Shown: positions 1 through 6,319 of the stretch, one piece after another
How positions within the stretch are numbered: position 1 is the stretch's first letter
Layout: each line of letters opens with the position of its first letter
DNA from: Acidobacteriota bacterium
GTDB lineage: Bacteria; Acidobacteriota; UBA890
Direction of reading: 5' to 3'
Assembly: GCA_002722645.1 (NCBI GenBank)
Contig: PBML01000014.1
Location: 1-6,523 of the forward strand
DNA length: 6,523 bases
Program-made: the position numbers and the translations under genes
Notes under the pieces: model-generated
What the model was told of the DNA's origin: nothing
The model's input: only the letters and a program-made list of their open reading frames with translations
Database searches by the model: none

Positions 1-789
1 TTGAGCATTGTTGCCTGGAAGTTGGTCAATTTGCTCCCAGTTGCTGCCATCGCGTTTGAACACGTACACACTACCGGCCCGGCTGCTGTAGTTGGGGGCG
101 CTTACCATAGCCCAATTGCCACTGATCGCGACTGCCGAACCGAACATGGGGGGTGCAGATGGGCCACGACCACCACGACCCCCTCGGCCACCACCGCCAG
201 CCTGGCCACCACGCCGGCCTCCCCGACGTCCACCTTCCGCTGTTTCCTGGTCTTCTTCTAAAGGCGCCGGATTCGTCGCCACAAGCTTGGCAACCTGAGA
301 CCAACCAGAAGCACCGTGTCCGAAGATGTAGGCAGCACCCTGCCGCTCGTTATGCCCCGAAGCGCCAACGATTATAAATTCACCGCTGGCCGCAATAGCG
401 TTGCCAAAGCCATCACCTTCAGCACCATCAGTGGGCACAATTGACCCGGCTTCCATCCACTCTTCAGCATCGCGTTGAAACACATACACCTTGCCAACGC
501 CGACGCCTCCTCCAACCAGCAATAAATCATCGTCGACGAACATCGAGTGCCCGAAGCGATCCCGATCCGCAGCGTCCGAAGCTTTCAGCTTGGCAACTTC
601 CCTCCAGCCATTGGTGGTTTGTCGATAGACATAGACGAAGCCCGACGAAATGACATTTCCGGCCTCGCCGACGAAGACTTCATCGTTACCTGCGGCAACG
701 GATGCGCCATAACCGCGTTGGGCGTACGCGGGTGCTGTGAAGGCAAAAATCACGGCAATGAGAACAAAACGGCCAAGGAATTTCTTCAC
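1..789 (-). CDS. Exported FG-GAP / beta-propeller-like protein with Arg-Gly-rich insertion, 3' end outside window
   Basis: The 263 visible codons run from a GTG at 789-787 and are still open at position 1, so the C-terminus is missing. A classic Sec signal peptide is present: MKKFLGR, a hydrophobic core (8-18) and a cleavage site APAYA/Q after residue 23. The mature part shows about four repeats of roughly 45-50 residues. Each has a hydrophobic strand ending in a small-residue turn and a V-Y-V-F/Y strand, then an aromatic 'W..VAKL' strand: FVYVYRQTTNGWREVAKL (51-68), VYVFQRDAEEWMEAGSI (101-117), AYIFGHGASGWSQVAKL (153-169), VYVFKRDGSNWEQIDQL (241-257). FG dipeptides precede the repeats (RFGHS at 78, GFGNA at 127, MFGSA at 215). 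This pattern is the FG-GAP/integrin-like propeller. Such proteins are usually secreted or surface-bound with unknown ligands. Between repeats three and four is a Gly/Arg-rich insert (186-209). An in-frame ATG at 816 would extend the n-region by nine residues and is a possible alternative start. Confidence 0.82.
   Translation of the reverse strand, partial: MKKFLGRFVLIAVIFAFTAPAYAQRGYGASVAAGNDEVFVGEAGNVISSGFVYVYRQTTNGWREVAKLKASDAADRDRFGHSMFVDDDLLLVGGGVGVGKVYVFQRDAEEWMEAGSIVPTDGAEGDGFGNAIAASGEFIIVGASGHNERQGAAYIFGHGASGWSQVAKLVATNPAPLEEDQETAEGGRRGGRRGGQAGGGGRGGRGGRGPSAPPMFGSAVAISGNWAMVSAPNYSSRAGSVYVFKRDGSNWEQIDQLPGNNAQ
163..234 (-). repeat. Low-complexity Arg-Gly coding tract (24 residues)
   Basis: Codons 186-209 of the propeller gene are almost only Gly and Arg (GGRRGGRRGGQAGGGG, then three RGG-like units and Pro). 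The DNA is correspondingly GC-rich and built of GGN/CGN codons. The tract sits at the position of a loop between two propeller repeats and is preceded by an acidic stretch (LEEDQETAE, 177-185). Confidence 0.85.
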
Positions 790-792
790 GGT

Positions 793-799
793 CCACCTC
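793..799 (-). promoter_or_regulatory. Strong ribosome binding site favouring the GTG start of the propeller gene
   Basis: GAGGTGG on the minus strand lies three bases before the GTG at 789-787, with its GAGG core six bases before it. The alternative in-frame ATG nine codons upstream (816-814) has no such purine run in front of it, so this site tips the choice towards GTG. Confidence 0.6.
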
Positions 800-845
800 A
801 ATTTGTGAGAAAGCATCTACGCATATAGAAAATCAGTGTTTCCTC

Positions 846-886
846 GAACTACACCTGAAAACCAGGAAGTTCTTTAATGGAGCTTC
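846..886 (-). other. Two overlapping, mutually exclusive hairpins in the leader
   Basis: Read on the minus strand, GAAGCTC (886-880) can pair with GAACTTC (872-866), giving a 7-base stem with one C-A mismatch and a 7-base loop. The same GAACT bases (872-868) can instead pair with AGTTC (850-846), with an inner CCTG/CAGG stem around a 5-base loop, giving 9 pairs with an internal loop of one base against three. Both cannot form at once. The structures end 57 bases before the GTG start. Pairing was checked by eye; no folding energy was computed. Confidence 0.35.
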
Positions 887-921
887 TATATTATGGACTT
901 TGGATACATTGATTGCCTCTG

Positions 922-2628
922 TCAGAACCTGAAAGGAGAAATGACATCTAAGGCGCTATCGAGAATGGCGTCCTTCTTACCGGTCAGTTGCCAGCGTACT
1001 AGTGACACCGGAATCACACCGGTTTCAAGAAACTCGTTAAAGAAACGCTTGACCGTAAACTCGTTGCCAAGTTGGATCGCCCGTTCCGCCATAAGCTTTT
1101 CAATCTCAAGCTTGCCGATGATGTAGCTGGTCCCATAGCCCGGCTGGGTCAAATAGAAATGTTCCTCGCCTTGGATAGTTGCACCGTCGGCGGGGAGAAA
1201 CCCTCGCGGCGTCCATTCGGAGGCGAACTCCGCTGCCTCCTGCAGAGTGTAGACATTAGCGTGCTGACGCAATCCACCGAGGCCACGGGCCGCACGCTGG
1301 GCAAGGAGGATCCATATGAGCTCTCGCGCCCTTGGGCGATCATCGAACAGGCCAGCGTGCATCATCATTTCCTCGAATCCTGTTGCCAGACCCTCGGAAC
1401 GATTGTCGTAGATATTGGAAAGCGCGGGCACCCGGCGCATGGGGCTCTCGTGTGGCTCGTGCTCCATACGTGCCAGGTCAATCCAATGCACCCCGTGCGT
1501 CCGCATCGTTAGCGGATCTCGGTAGTCAATTTCCGAGAAGAAGCCGCGCAGACCATCGGCAGGACTGAAGCTGCCGATTCGTGCCCGCAATGCTGGATCC
1601 ATGTAGTCAGCCATCGTGAAGATCTCTTCTTCTTCAAGGAAGGTGATCATGTCGTCGACGGCTTCATTGAAGTTACGGTCATAGTCCGCAACATTGTCAA
1701 TACGGCTCAACACCGCTAGCCCACGGTTGCGATTCTCTTCAAGACGTAATGATGCGTGGGCGCGGGCAAGTTCACGTAGCAAAATCGTCTCCTCTTGCTC
1801 CCATGTGTATGGCACGAGGTGAACGTTCTTTAGGTACCAGGTGTAATTCTCGCTACCCACGCCAGACAACCCACTGCGATTCTCTGCCTCGCGTTCGATC
1901 CACACAGCAAATTCATTAGTAGCCTGTCCGGCCTCAACGATGGCAGCATCGAGATCGGAACTCGTACCGGCGACCTGCTCTCCCAAGGCAGCAAGGTCTC
2001 TACTCTGCTGTTTAATCGATCTGGCTCCAGATACCCACAGATCGCGCCCGTTCCCGGTGAGGTTTTCTCGAGCATTTTCTAGGAGCCTGGGGATCGAACC
2101 TATCCGCCCGGCCATAAAGGCCGCTGAATCTTCATCGAGTGGATACTGATAGGTCCAAGTATCGAGCCATCCGTCGATTACCGGACCCTCGTGCGCCGGC
2201 ACATCGCTCTGTGCTGTGAAGATGGTGACGTAAAATGCCGGATTGGTAGCCCATGGCCGCCGCACGCGGTGGTCGAAGTCAAGGCCATTCATCTCGGCGC
2301 GAACTAGATGGTGATCAATCTGCTGAGCTACGGGCCATTCGCTCTCATCGATGGCGGCAAGCCGCCTGTGATACGACTGGGCCACCTCTTGCTGCTCAGC
2401 CATTGCGCTTGCGCTGTAATCGGGGACGCCTTCAACCCAACGCGGGCGAGCAAACTCACGCCAGTCGTCAAAGAGTGCCAATAATTCGTTGTAGTCGTTA
2501 CTAGATGTAATGACAGATGTTTCATAGACCCCATCACCCACAGTTTCGCGATCACTGCAAGCAACAAGGAAAACGATCAAAACGACGACAACAAAGCGTG
2601 CTGCTCGAACAAGAAACGTTCTCTGCAT
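922..2628 (-). CDS. DUF885-family outer-membrane-type lipoprotein with degenerate zinc motif
   Basis: A complete 568-residue protein. The N-terminus is a lipoprotein signal: basic MQRTFLVRAARF, a hydrophobic core (residues 13-22) and a lipobox LVAC with the lipidated Cys at C24. Ser at +2 suggests sorting to the outer membrane, facing the periplasm. The rest is largely helical and matches the DUF885 family as I know it: a Trp/His-rich N-terminal half (WPVAQQIDHHLVRAEMNGLD, 98-117), then SEGLATGFEEMM (411-422), and the C-terminal hallmark PGYGTSYIIGKLEIEKL (496-512). Many DUF885 proteins carry an HExxPGHH-type metal motif just before the 'EGW' segment and are presumed metal-dependent hydrolases. 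Here the equivalent stretch reads HEPHESPMRR (390-399) and has no HExxH, so catalysis by the usual site is doubtful. The substrate is unknown. The ATG at 2628 is favoured by the signal peptide and a GAAAGG ribosome site. The gene stands alone between gaps of 230 and 132 bases, and its neighbours give no functional clue. Confidence 0.88.
   Translation of the reverse strand: MQRTFLVRAARFVVVVLIVFLVACSDRETVGDGVYETSVITSSNDYNELLALFDDWREFARPRWVEGVPDYSASAMAEQQEVAQSYHRRLAAIDESEWPVAQQIDHHLVRAEMNGLDFDHRVRRPWATNPAFYVTIFTAQSDVPAHEGPVIDGWLDTWTYQYPLDEDSAAFMAGRIGSIPRLLENARENLTGNGRDLWVSGARSIKQQSRDLAALGEQVAGTSSDLDAAIVEAGQATNEFAVWIEREAENRSGLSGVGSENYTWYLKNVHLVPYTWEQEETILLRELARAHASLRLEENRNRGLAVLSRIDNVADYDRNFNEAVDDMITFLEEEEIFTMADYMDPALRARIGSFSPADGLRGFFSEIDYRDPLTMRTHGVHWIDLARMEHEPHESPMRRVPALSNIYDNRSEGLATGFEEMMMHAGLFDDRPRARELIWILLAQRAARGLGGLRQHANVYTLQEAAEFASEWTPRGFLPADGATIQGEEHFYLTQPGYGTSYIIGKLEIEKLMAERAIQLGNEFTVKRFFNEFLETGVIPVSLVRWQLTGKKDAILDSALDVISPFRF
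926..936. repeat. Left arm of an 11-base inverted repeat bracketing the DUF885 gene
   Basis: The plus strand reads AACCTGAAAGG at 926-936, inside the last codons of the lipoprotein gene. The exact reverse complement CCTTTCAGGTT occurs at 2635-2645, just outside its start codon. An 8-base relative, ACCTGAAA, is at 853-860. The arms are perfect, but an 11-mer pair somewhere in a window this size could be chance; only the position at both gene ends is notable. Confidence 0.45.
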
Positions 2629-2634
2629 GGCTTG

Positions 2635-2640
2635 CCTTTC
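2635..2640 (-). promoter_or_regulatory. Ribosome binding site of the DUF885 lipoprotein gene
   Basis: GAAAGG on the minus strand stands six bases before the ATG at 2628-2626, a good Shine-Dalgarno spacing. It is part of the 11-base sequence AACCTGAAAGG, which recurs in inverted orientation at the end of the same gene. Confidence 0.65.
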
Positions 2641-2645
2641 AGGTT
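2635..2645. repeat. Right arm of the 11-base inverted repeat bracketing the DUF885 gene
   Basis: The plus strand reads CCTTTCAGGTT, the reverse complement of the 926-936 arm. On the minus strand this arm includes the GAAAGG ribosome binding site of the lipoprotein gene, so part of the match could be functional constraint on translation rather than a repeat element. Confidence 0.45.
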
Positions 2646-2858
2646 ACAGACGGCACCGAAGTCTATTCCGTATACTTGTAGTAATCGATAGCTACATGAT
2701 CCCGCAAGGACGAGTGAGAGGTTGGGAAGCCCTGCTTGTGTCCCGATTCGGTTCGTTCACCAATTAATTCAGTCTTGCTCGAATCAATACAATACGTGAC
2801 TTGAAAAACCTTTTTGGTGCGCAACACGAGATATATAAACTCCGGACCTGGCCCAAGC

Positions 2859-5800
2859 CTAGTGGAAGTCACGGCTGCGAACGGCAGGTGGCCTCGCATA
2901 CTCCCGTGGGTCCCAGAGTTTGTTGACAACGACGTGTAAGACACCGTGAGCGGCTTGGATTTTCCCGCTTACACCTAAAAAAGATAAGGTGCGCGCCTGT
3001 ATGGAGAATTGTTCATAGACACCCGGCCACAGGATCGTGTTCACGAAACCGGTTTCATCTTCCATGGTCATGAACACAACGCCTGAGGCAGTCCCCGGAC
3101 GCTGCCGACAAATTACGATACCAGCGTAATTGACATGACGACCATCTTCCATGCGCGAGACCGCACGCGCATCGGGCAGCCCCTTGGCAACGAATTCATC
3201 GCGAAAAGGTTCGAGCAAATGACTGCGGGCCGAATGATTCATGGTGCGGAAATCCCATGTAACGGTATCGATATCGCTAAGTGAACGGAACACAGGGACT
3301 GGCTCCTCGAGCGGCAAATCGGGCTCGGCACCAGTAAGCCGTTCTTCAGAGTTCGCAACCTCAGACTGCACTCTATGGAGATGCATCGTTTCCATTTTCA
3401 TGCCTTGCACCTGCCATAATGCGGCGCGCCGATTTTCTTTAAAACTGTCAAAAGCACCGGCTTCAGCGAGCAAACGCATGGATCGATTGGAAATACCGGT
3501 ACGCAACGTGAAGTCGTCGATAGATGTGAACGGCACGTCGGACGTGGCACCAAAAGATTCACCATCTCCCTTACCACTGGTGCGCCATAAACGTCTCACG
3601 GTCTTTACTACCGCTTCGATCTTCTCGCCCTCGTCTTTGCGCAGTCCCTTCACGTAGCGCAATCCCATGCGTACAGCAAAACCGCCGGTGGAATGCGCAC
3701 ACGGTTGCATCGTGCAATTCCACATGCTGTGCAGCACATCGACCGGCCGTACCACGAGACCATGGCGCTTTGCATCCTGCACGATGGTGGCTGGCGTGTA
3801 AAAACCCATCGGCCACGAATTCAGGAGAGCACAGGTGAACTCTGGTAAGTAGTGGCACTTGAGATACGCTGTCGCGTAGCTGATCAGCGCGAAACTAGCT
3901 GCGTGAGACTCGGGAAAACCATATTCACCGAATCCTCGGATCTGCTCAAAAACACGCTCAGCGAACTTCTCCTTCATGCCCTTCTTTATCATGCGCGAAA
4001 TCAACCGTCCTCGGTGACGCTCAAGGCGGCCAGTCTTACGCCAGGCTGCCATGTCGCGGCGTAGCTGATCAGCTTCACCGGGGCTGTAATCAGCAGCGAC
4101 GACAGCGAGTCTCATGACCTGTTCCTGGAAGATCGGCACGCCCAGCGTCTTCTCGAGGACCGGCTCCAAACACTCGTGCGGGTAAATGACCGGCTCCTCC
4201 CCCGCCCTGCGTCGCAAATAAGGATGCACCATGCCACCGGTAATCGGCCCCGGCCGCACGATGCTGAGTTCGATTACCAGGTCGTAGAACTTGTGAGGCT
4301 TCAGCCGCGGCAGCATTGCCATCTGAGCGCGTGACTCGATCTGAAAAACACCAACAGTTTCAGCCTTGCAACACATGTCGAAGGTGGCCGTATCGTTAGG
4401 TGGAATCGTCGTCATGCTCAGATCAACATCACGGTGGGCGCGAATCAAGTTGAAGGCACGATGCAGCTGCGATAGTGCACCGAGCCCCAGCAAGTCGACC
4501 TTGAAAAAACCAAGTTCTTCGACGTCATCTTTTTCCCACTGGATAACCGTGCGATCTTCCATCGCGCCATTCTCGACCGGTACCAGATCGTGCACCGGTT
4601 CGTGGCCAAGCAGAAATCCACCCGGATGAATCGACAGGTGGCGAGGGAAACCTTGTACCGTATTAGCAAGACGTACGAGATGCTGGTGCACTTTTGCTTC
4701 AGGATCGAGGCCAGCATCGCGCAATGAATCAGCGTTGACGCAATCGTAGCGACTCAAAAACTTGGCCAGCTGATTGAGCGAGGTCTCAGAGAGTCCCAAA
4801 ACCTTGCCGATGTCGCGCACCGCAGATTTGGGTCGATAACGAATGATTACTGCGACCATAGCGGCGTGATCTCGACCGTATTTTTTGTAAACGTGTTGGA
4901 TCACCTCCTCGCGGCGATCGTGCTCGATATCCAGGTCGATGTCGGGGGGATCAGCGCGCTCCCGCGAGATAAAACGCTCGAACAGAAGCCCCATGCGTAC
5001 TGGATCGACCGCTGTCACACCAAGGCAGTAACACACGGCTGAATTAGCCGCCGAGCCTCTACCTTGGCACAAAATGGCATGTTCTTCGCAAAAACGAACC
5101 AGCTCCCACATCGTTAAAAAGTGCGCGGCGTAGCTGAGCTCTTCGATGAGTACCAGTTCTTTGTTTAGTTGTTCTACGACCTCAGGCGGAATTTCAGTCT
5201 CGCCTTGGTAGCGACGCTTCGCGCCCTCGAAGGTCAGGTAACGAAGCCATTCATCGGTGGTGGTGCCGTCGGGAAGCCGCTCTGCGGGATAGTAATAACG
5301 CAAGTCACTCATCGAAAAAGTGCAACGATCGGAAATTTCGCAGGTACGGGCAATGGCAACCACCTCATCTCTGTACACATGTGTGAAAGCATCTGGGGAC
5401 AACAACGAATGCTCAGCGTTGGCGTGGATACGGCGACCAGCATCGGAGAGTTTCACTCCCTGTCGGATGCAACTCAGCACGTCTTGTACGTCACGGCGTG
5501 ACGGTGAGTGGTACAGAACTTCAGTCGCGGCGACCAAAGGTATGTCCCATTTGGAAGCGTTTTCGCGGAGACGCCATTCTTTGCGCACTTCGTCGGCGCG
5601 GTGGTGACGACTAATGATGGCAAACAGGCGGTCACCAAAGGCGTCTTTGAGTAATGGTGTAACGGTTTCAAGTAACGTTTCGTCGACGAGTCGCGGCTGT
5701 CCAGTTCGGAAAGAAGCCCGAAATCTGCCCGGCGATAAACTCAACTTAAAGGGGTCGGCCCTCGTCAGAAGGCTATTGTCTCCACCCCATAAGGCGACCA

Positions 5801-6239
5801 ATCCCCCGGCATGCTCGGCAACTTCCTGCCAAGTGGTGATGCTTTCTCCCTTGGGCGAGCGTCGCCGTCCACGTGTTATCAGGCGACACAGGTTTCGGTA
5901 GCCACTGCGATTTTCCACCAATAGCACAATGGTCGATATATCAGCGCGTTCGAATTGTGCTCCGGGTTTAGCAGTTGGCTGACTGCCAGCGCGGATCTGT
6001 CCAGAAAGCACGACACCGGGATCGGCTACCGTCATCTCGGCACCAATGATCAAATCAAGACCCTTGTGACGTGCCGCAGTGTGTGCTTGCACGACGCCAT
6101 ACAGACCATCACGATCGGTTACCGCAATCGACCGTAGTCCCAGATGGGCAGCTTGTTCGATCAGCTCTGCCGGATCACTCGCTCCTTCAAGAAACGAAAA
6201 ATTGCTTTTGCACCACAGCGGCGCATATACCTGTGCCAA
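2859..6239 (-). CDS. dnaE2: Error-prone DNA polymerase DnaE2 / ImuC (C-family, alpha-subunit-like)
   Basis: A complete 1126-residue C-family DNA polymerase of the DnaE2/ImuC type, at the long end of the roughly 1000-1100 residues I expect for the family. It copies DNA across lesions as the catalytic part of the ImuA-ImuB-DnaE2 mutasome in the cytoplasm. Order of parts: PHP domain (about 5-260, starting at NFSFLEGAS, residues 13-21); palm with GRGSAANS (393-400); PPDIDLDIEHDRR (431-443), where D435 and D437 are the likely catalytic pair; KVDLLGL (580-586) with the third catalytic Asp, D582; SIHPGG (536-541); VRPGP (661-665); IFQEQVM (703-709); helix-hairpin-helix region near FPESHAASFALISYATAY (775-792); OB fold about 1037-1107. 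There is no tau-binding tail, as expected for DnaE2. The start is a TTG at 6239: an in-frame TAG lies six codons upstream, no ATG or GTG fits, and homology begins at about residue 5. An SD-like AAAGAGAAG precedes it. PHP residues equivalent to the HxH ligands are W9 and K11, so metal binding there looks lost. Confidence 0.97.
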   Translation of the reverse strand: MAQVYAPLWCKSNFSFLEGASDPAELIEQAAHLGLRSIAVTDRDGLYGVVQAHTAARHKGLDLIIGAEMTVADPGVVLSGQIRAGSQPTAKPGAQFERADISTIVLLVENRSGYRNLCRLITRGRRRSPKGESITTWQEVAEHAGGLVALWGGDNSLLTRADPFKLSLSPGRFRASFRTGQPRLVDETLLETVTPLLKDAFGDRLFAIISRHHRADEVRKEWRLRENASKWDIPLVAATEVLYHSPSRRDVQDVLSCIRQGVKLSDAGRRIHANAEHSLLSPDAFTHVYRDEVVAIARTCEISDRCTFSMSDLRYYYPAERLPDGTTTDEWLRYLTFEGAKRRYQGETEIPPEVVEQLNKELVLIEELSYAAHFLTMWELVRFCEEHAILCQGRGSAANSAVCYCLGVTAVDPVRMGLLFERFISRERADPPDIDLDIEHDRREEVIQHVYKKYGRDHAAMVAVIIRYRPKSAVRDIGKVLGLSETSLNQLAKFLSRYDCVNADSLRDAGLDPEAKVHQHLVRLANTVQGFPRHLSIHPGGFLLGHEPVHDLVPVENGAMEDRTVIQWEKDDVEELGFFKVDLLGLGALSQLHRAFNLIRAHRDVDLSMTTIPPNDTATFDMCCKAETVGVFQIESRAQMAMLPRLKPHKFYDLVIELSIVRPGPITGGMVHPYLRRRAGEEPVIYPHECLEPVLEKTLGVPIFQEQVMRLAVVAADYSPGEADQLRRDMAAWRKTGRLERHRGRLISRMIKKGMKEKFAERVFEQIRGFGEYGFPESHAASFALISYATAYLKCHYLPEFTCALLNSWPMGFYTPATIVQDAKRHGLVVRPVDVLHSMWNCTMQPCAHSTGGFAVRMGLRYVKGLRKDEGEKIEAVVKTVRRLWRTSGKGDGESFGATSDVPFTSIDDFTLRTGISNRSMRLLAEAGAFDSFKENRRAALWQVQGMKMETMHLHRVQSEVANSEERLTGAEPDLPLEEPVPVFRSLSDIDTVTWDFRTMNHSARSHLLEPFRDEFVAKGLPDARAVSRMEDGRHVNYAGIVICRQRPGTASGVVFMTMEDETGFVNTILWPGVYEQFSIQARTLSFLGVSGKIQAAHGVLHVVVNKLWDPREYARPPAVRSRDFH

Positions 6240-6245
6240 CGGATA

Positions 6246-6254
6246 CTTCTCTTT
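6246..6254 (-). promoter_or_regulatory. Ribosome binding site supporting the TTG start of dnaE2
   Basis: On the minus strand the purine run AAAGAGAAG ends six bases before the TTG at 6239-6237. It is a modest Shine-Dalgarno match. It helps decide the start because the frame is closed by a TAG six codons upstream and contains no ATG or GTG between that stop and the start of family homology. Confidence 0.5.
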
Positions 6255-6319
6255 CTACGCCGCTGAACAACGACCCTGCTTCCGCTAAAAGCCGCAATGC
6301 TTCCGGGCATCAACAACTC

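Larger units (their letters stand above)
790..921 (-). promoter_or_regulatory. Leader region of the exported beta-propeller gene
   Basis: This 132-base gap lies between the TGA of the lipoprotein gene and the GTG of the propeller gene. On the minus strand a CATAAT hexamer (895-890) is one mismatch from a consensus -10 element. The -35 region at 16-18 base spacing is poor, so the promoter call is weak. Initiation there would start the transcript right at the pair of hairpins at 846-886. No T-run follows either hairpin, so I do not call a terminator, and the two genes could also be read through as one unit. Confidence 0.3.
2629..2858. other. 230-base intergenic region between dnaE2 and the DUF885 lipoprotein gene
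   Basis: This stretch lies between the TAG of dnaE2 and the ATG of the lipoprotein gene, both on the minus strand. I see no convincing intrinsic terminator: the only striking element, an A5-CC-T5 run at 2804-2815, has no loop room. A TATACG hexamer (minus strand, 2674-2669) could be a -10 element about 40 bases before the ATG, but no good -35 element sits at the right spacing. The length of the gap and its more AT-rich composition suggest that the lipoprotein gene has its own promoter, which is inference. A 93-codon open frame crosses this region but looks accidental. Confidence 0.4.

Noticed and set aside
1..261. Plus-strand open frame rich in Thr, Ala and Ser/Pro
   Set aside because: It is the antisense reading of the Gly/Arg-rich tract and propeller repeats, and its composition follows from the low-complexity GC-rich DNA.
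1072..1512. 146-codon open frame on the plus strand
   Set aside because: It lies wholly inside the DUF885 gene on the opposite strand. Its translation lacks domain character, while the minus frame shows a lipobox and family motifs.
2745..2785. 6-base inverted repeat GATTCG / CGAATC with a 29-base spacer
   Set aside because: Pairs this short and this far apart are expected by chance, and the match does not extend on either side.
2804..2815. A5-CC-T5 element after dnaE2 as a possible terminator
   Set aside because: The palindrome has only a 2-base centre and A-T pairs, with no GC stem, so it cannot form a stable terminator hairpin.
2663..2944. 93-codon open frame on the minus strand crossing the dnaE2 end and the intergenic region
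   Set aside because: About a third of it overlaps the dnaE2 3' end in another frame. The translated sequence has no recognisable domain, signal or membrane segment, and I saw no ribosome site for its start.
6240..6319. Possible LexA box between imuB and dnaE2
   Set aside because: I looked for CTGT-N8-ACAG-like and GTTC-N7-GTTC-like patterns here and in the other two gaps and found none. Control would be expected at the cassette promoter outside the window.
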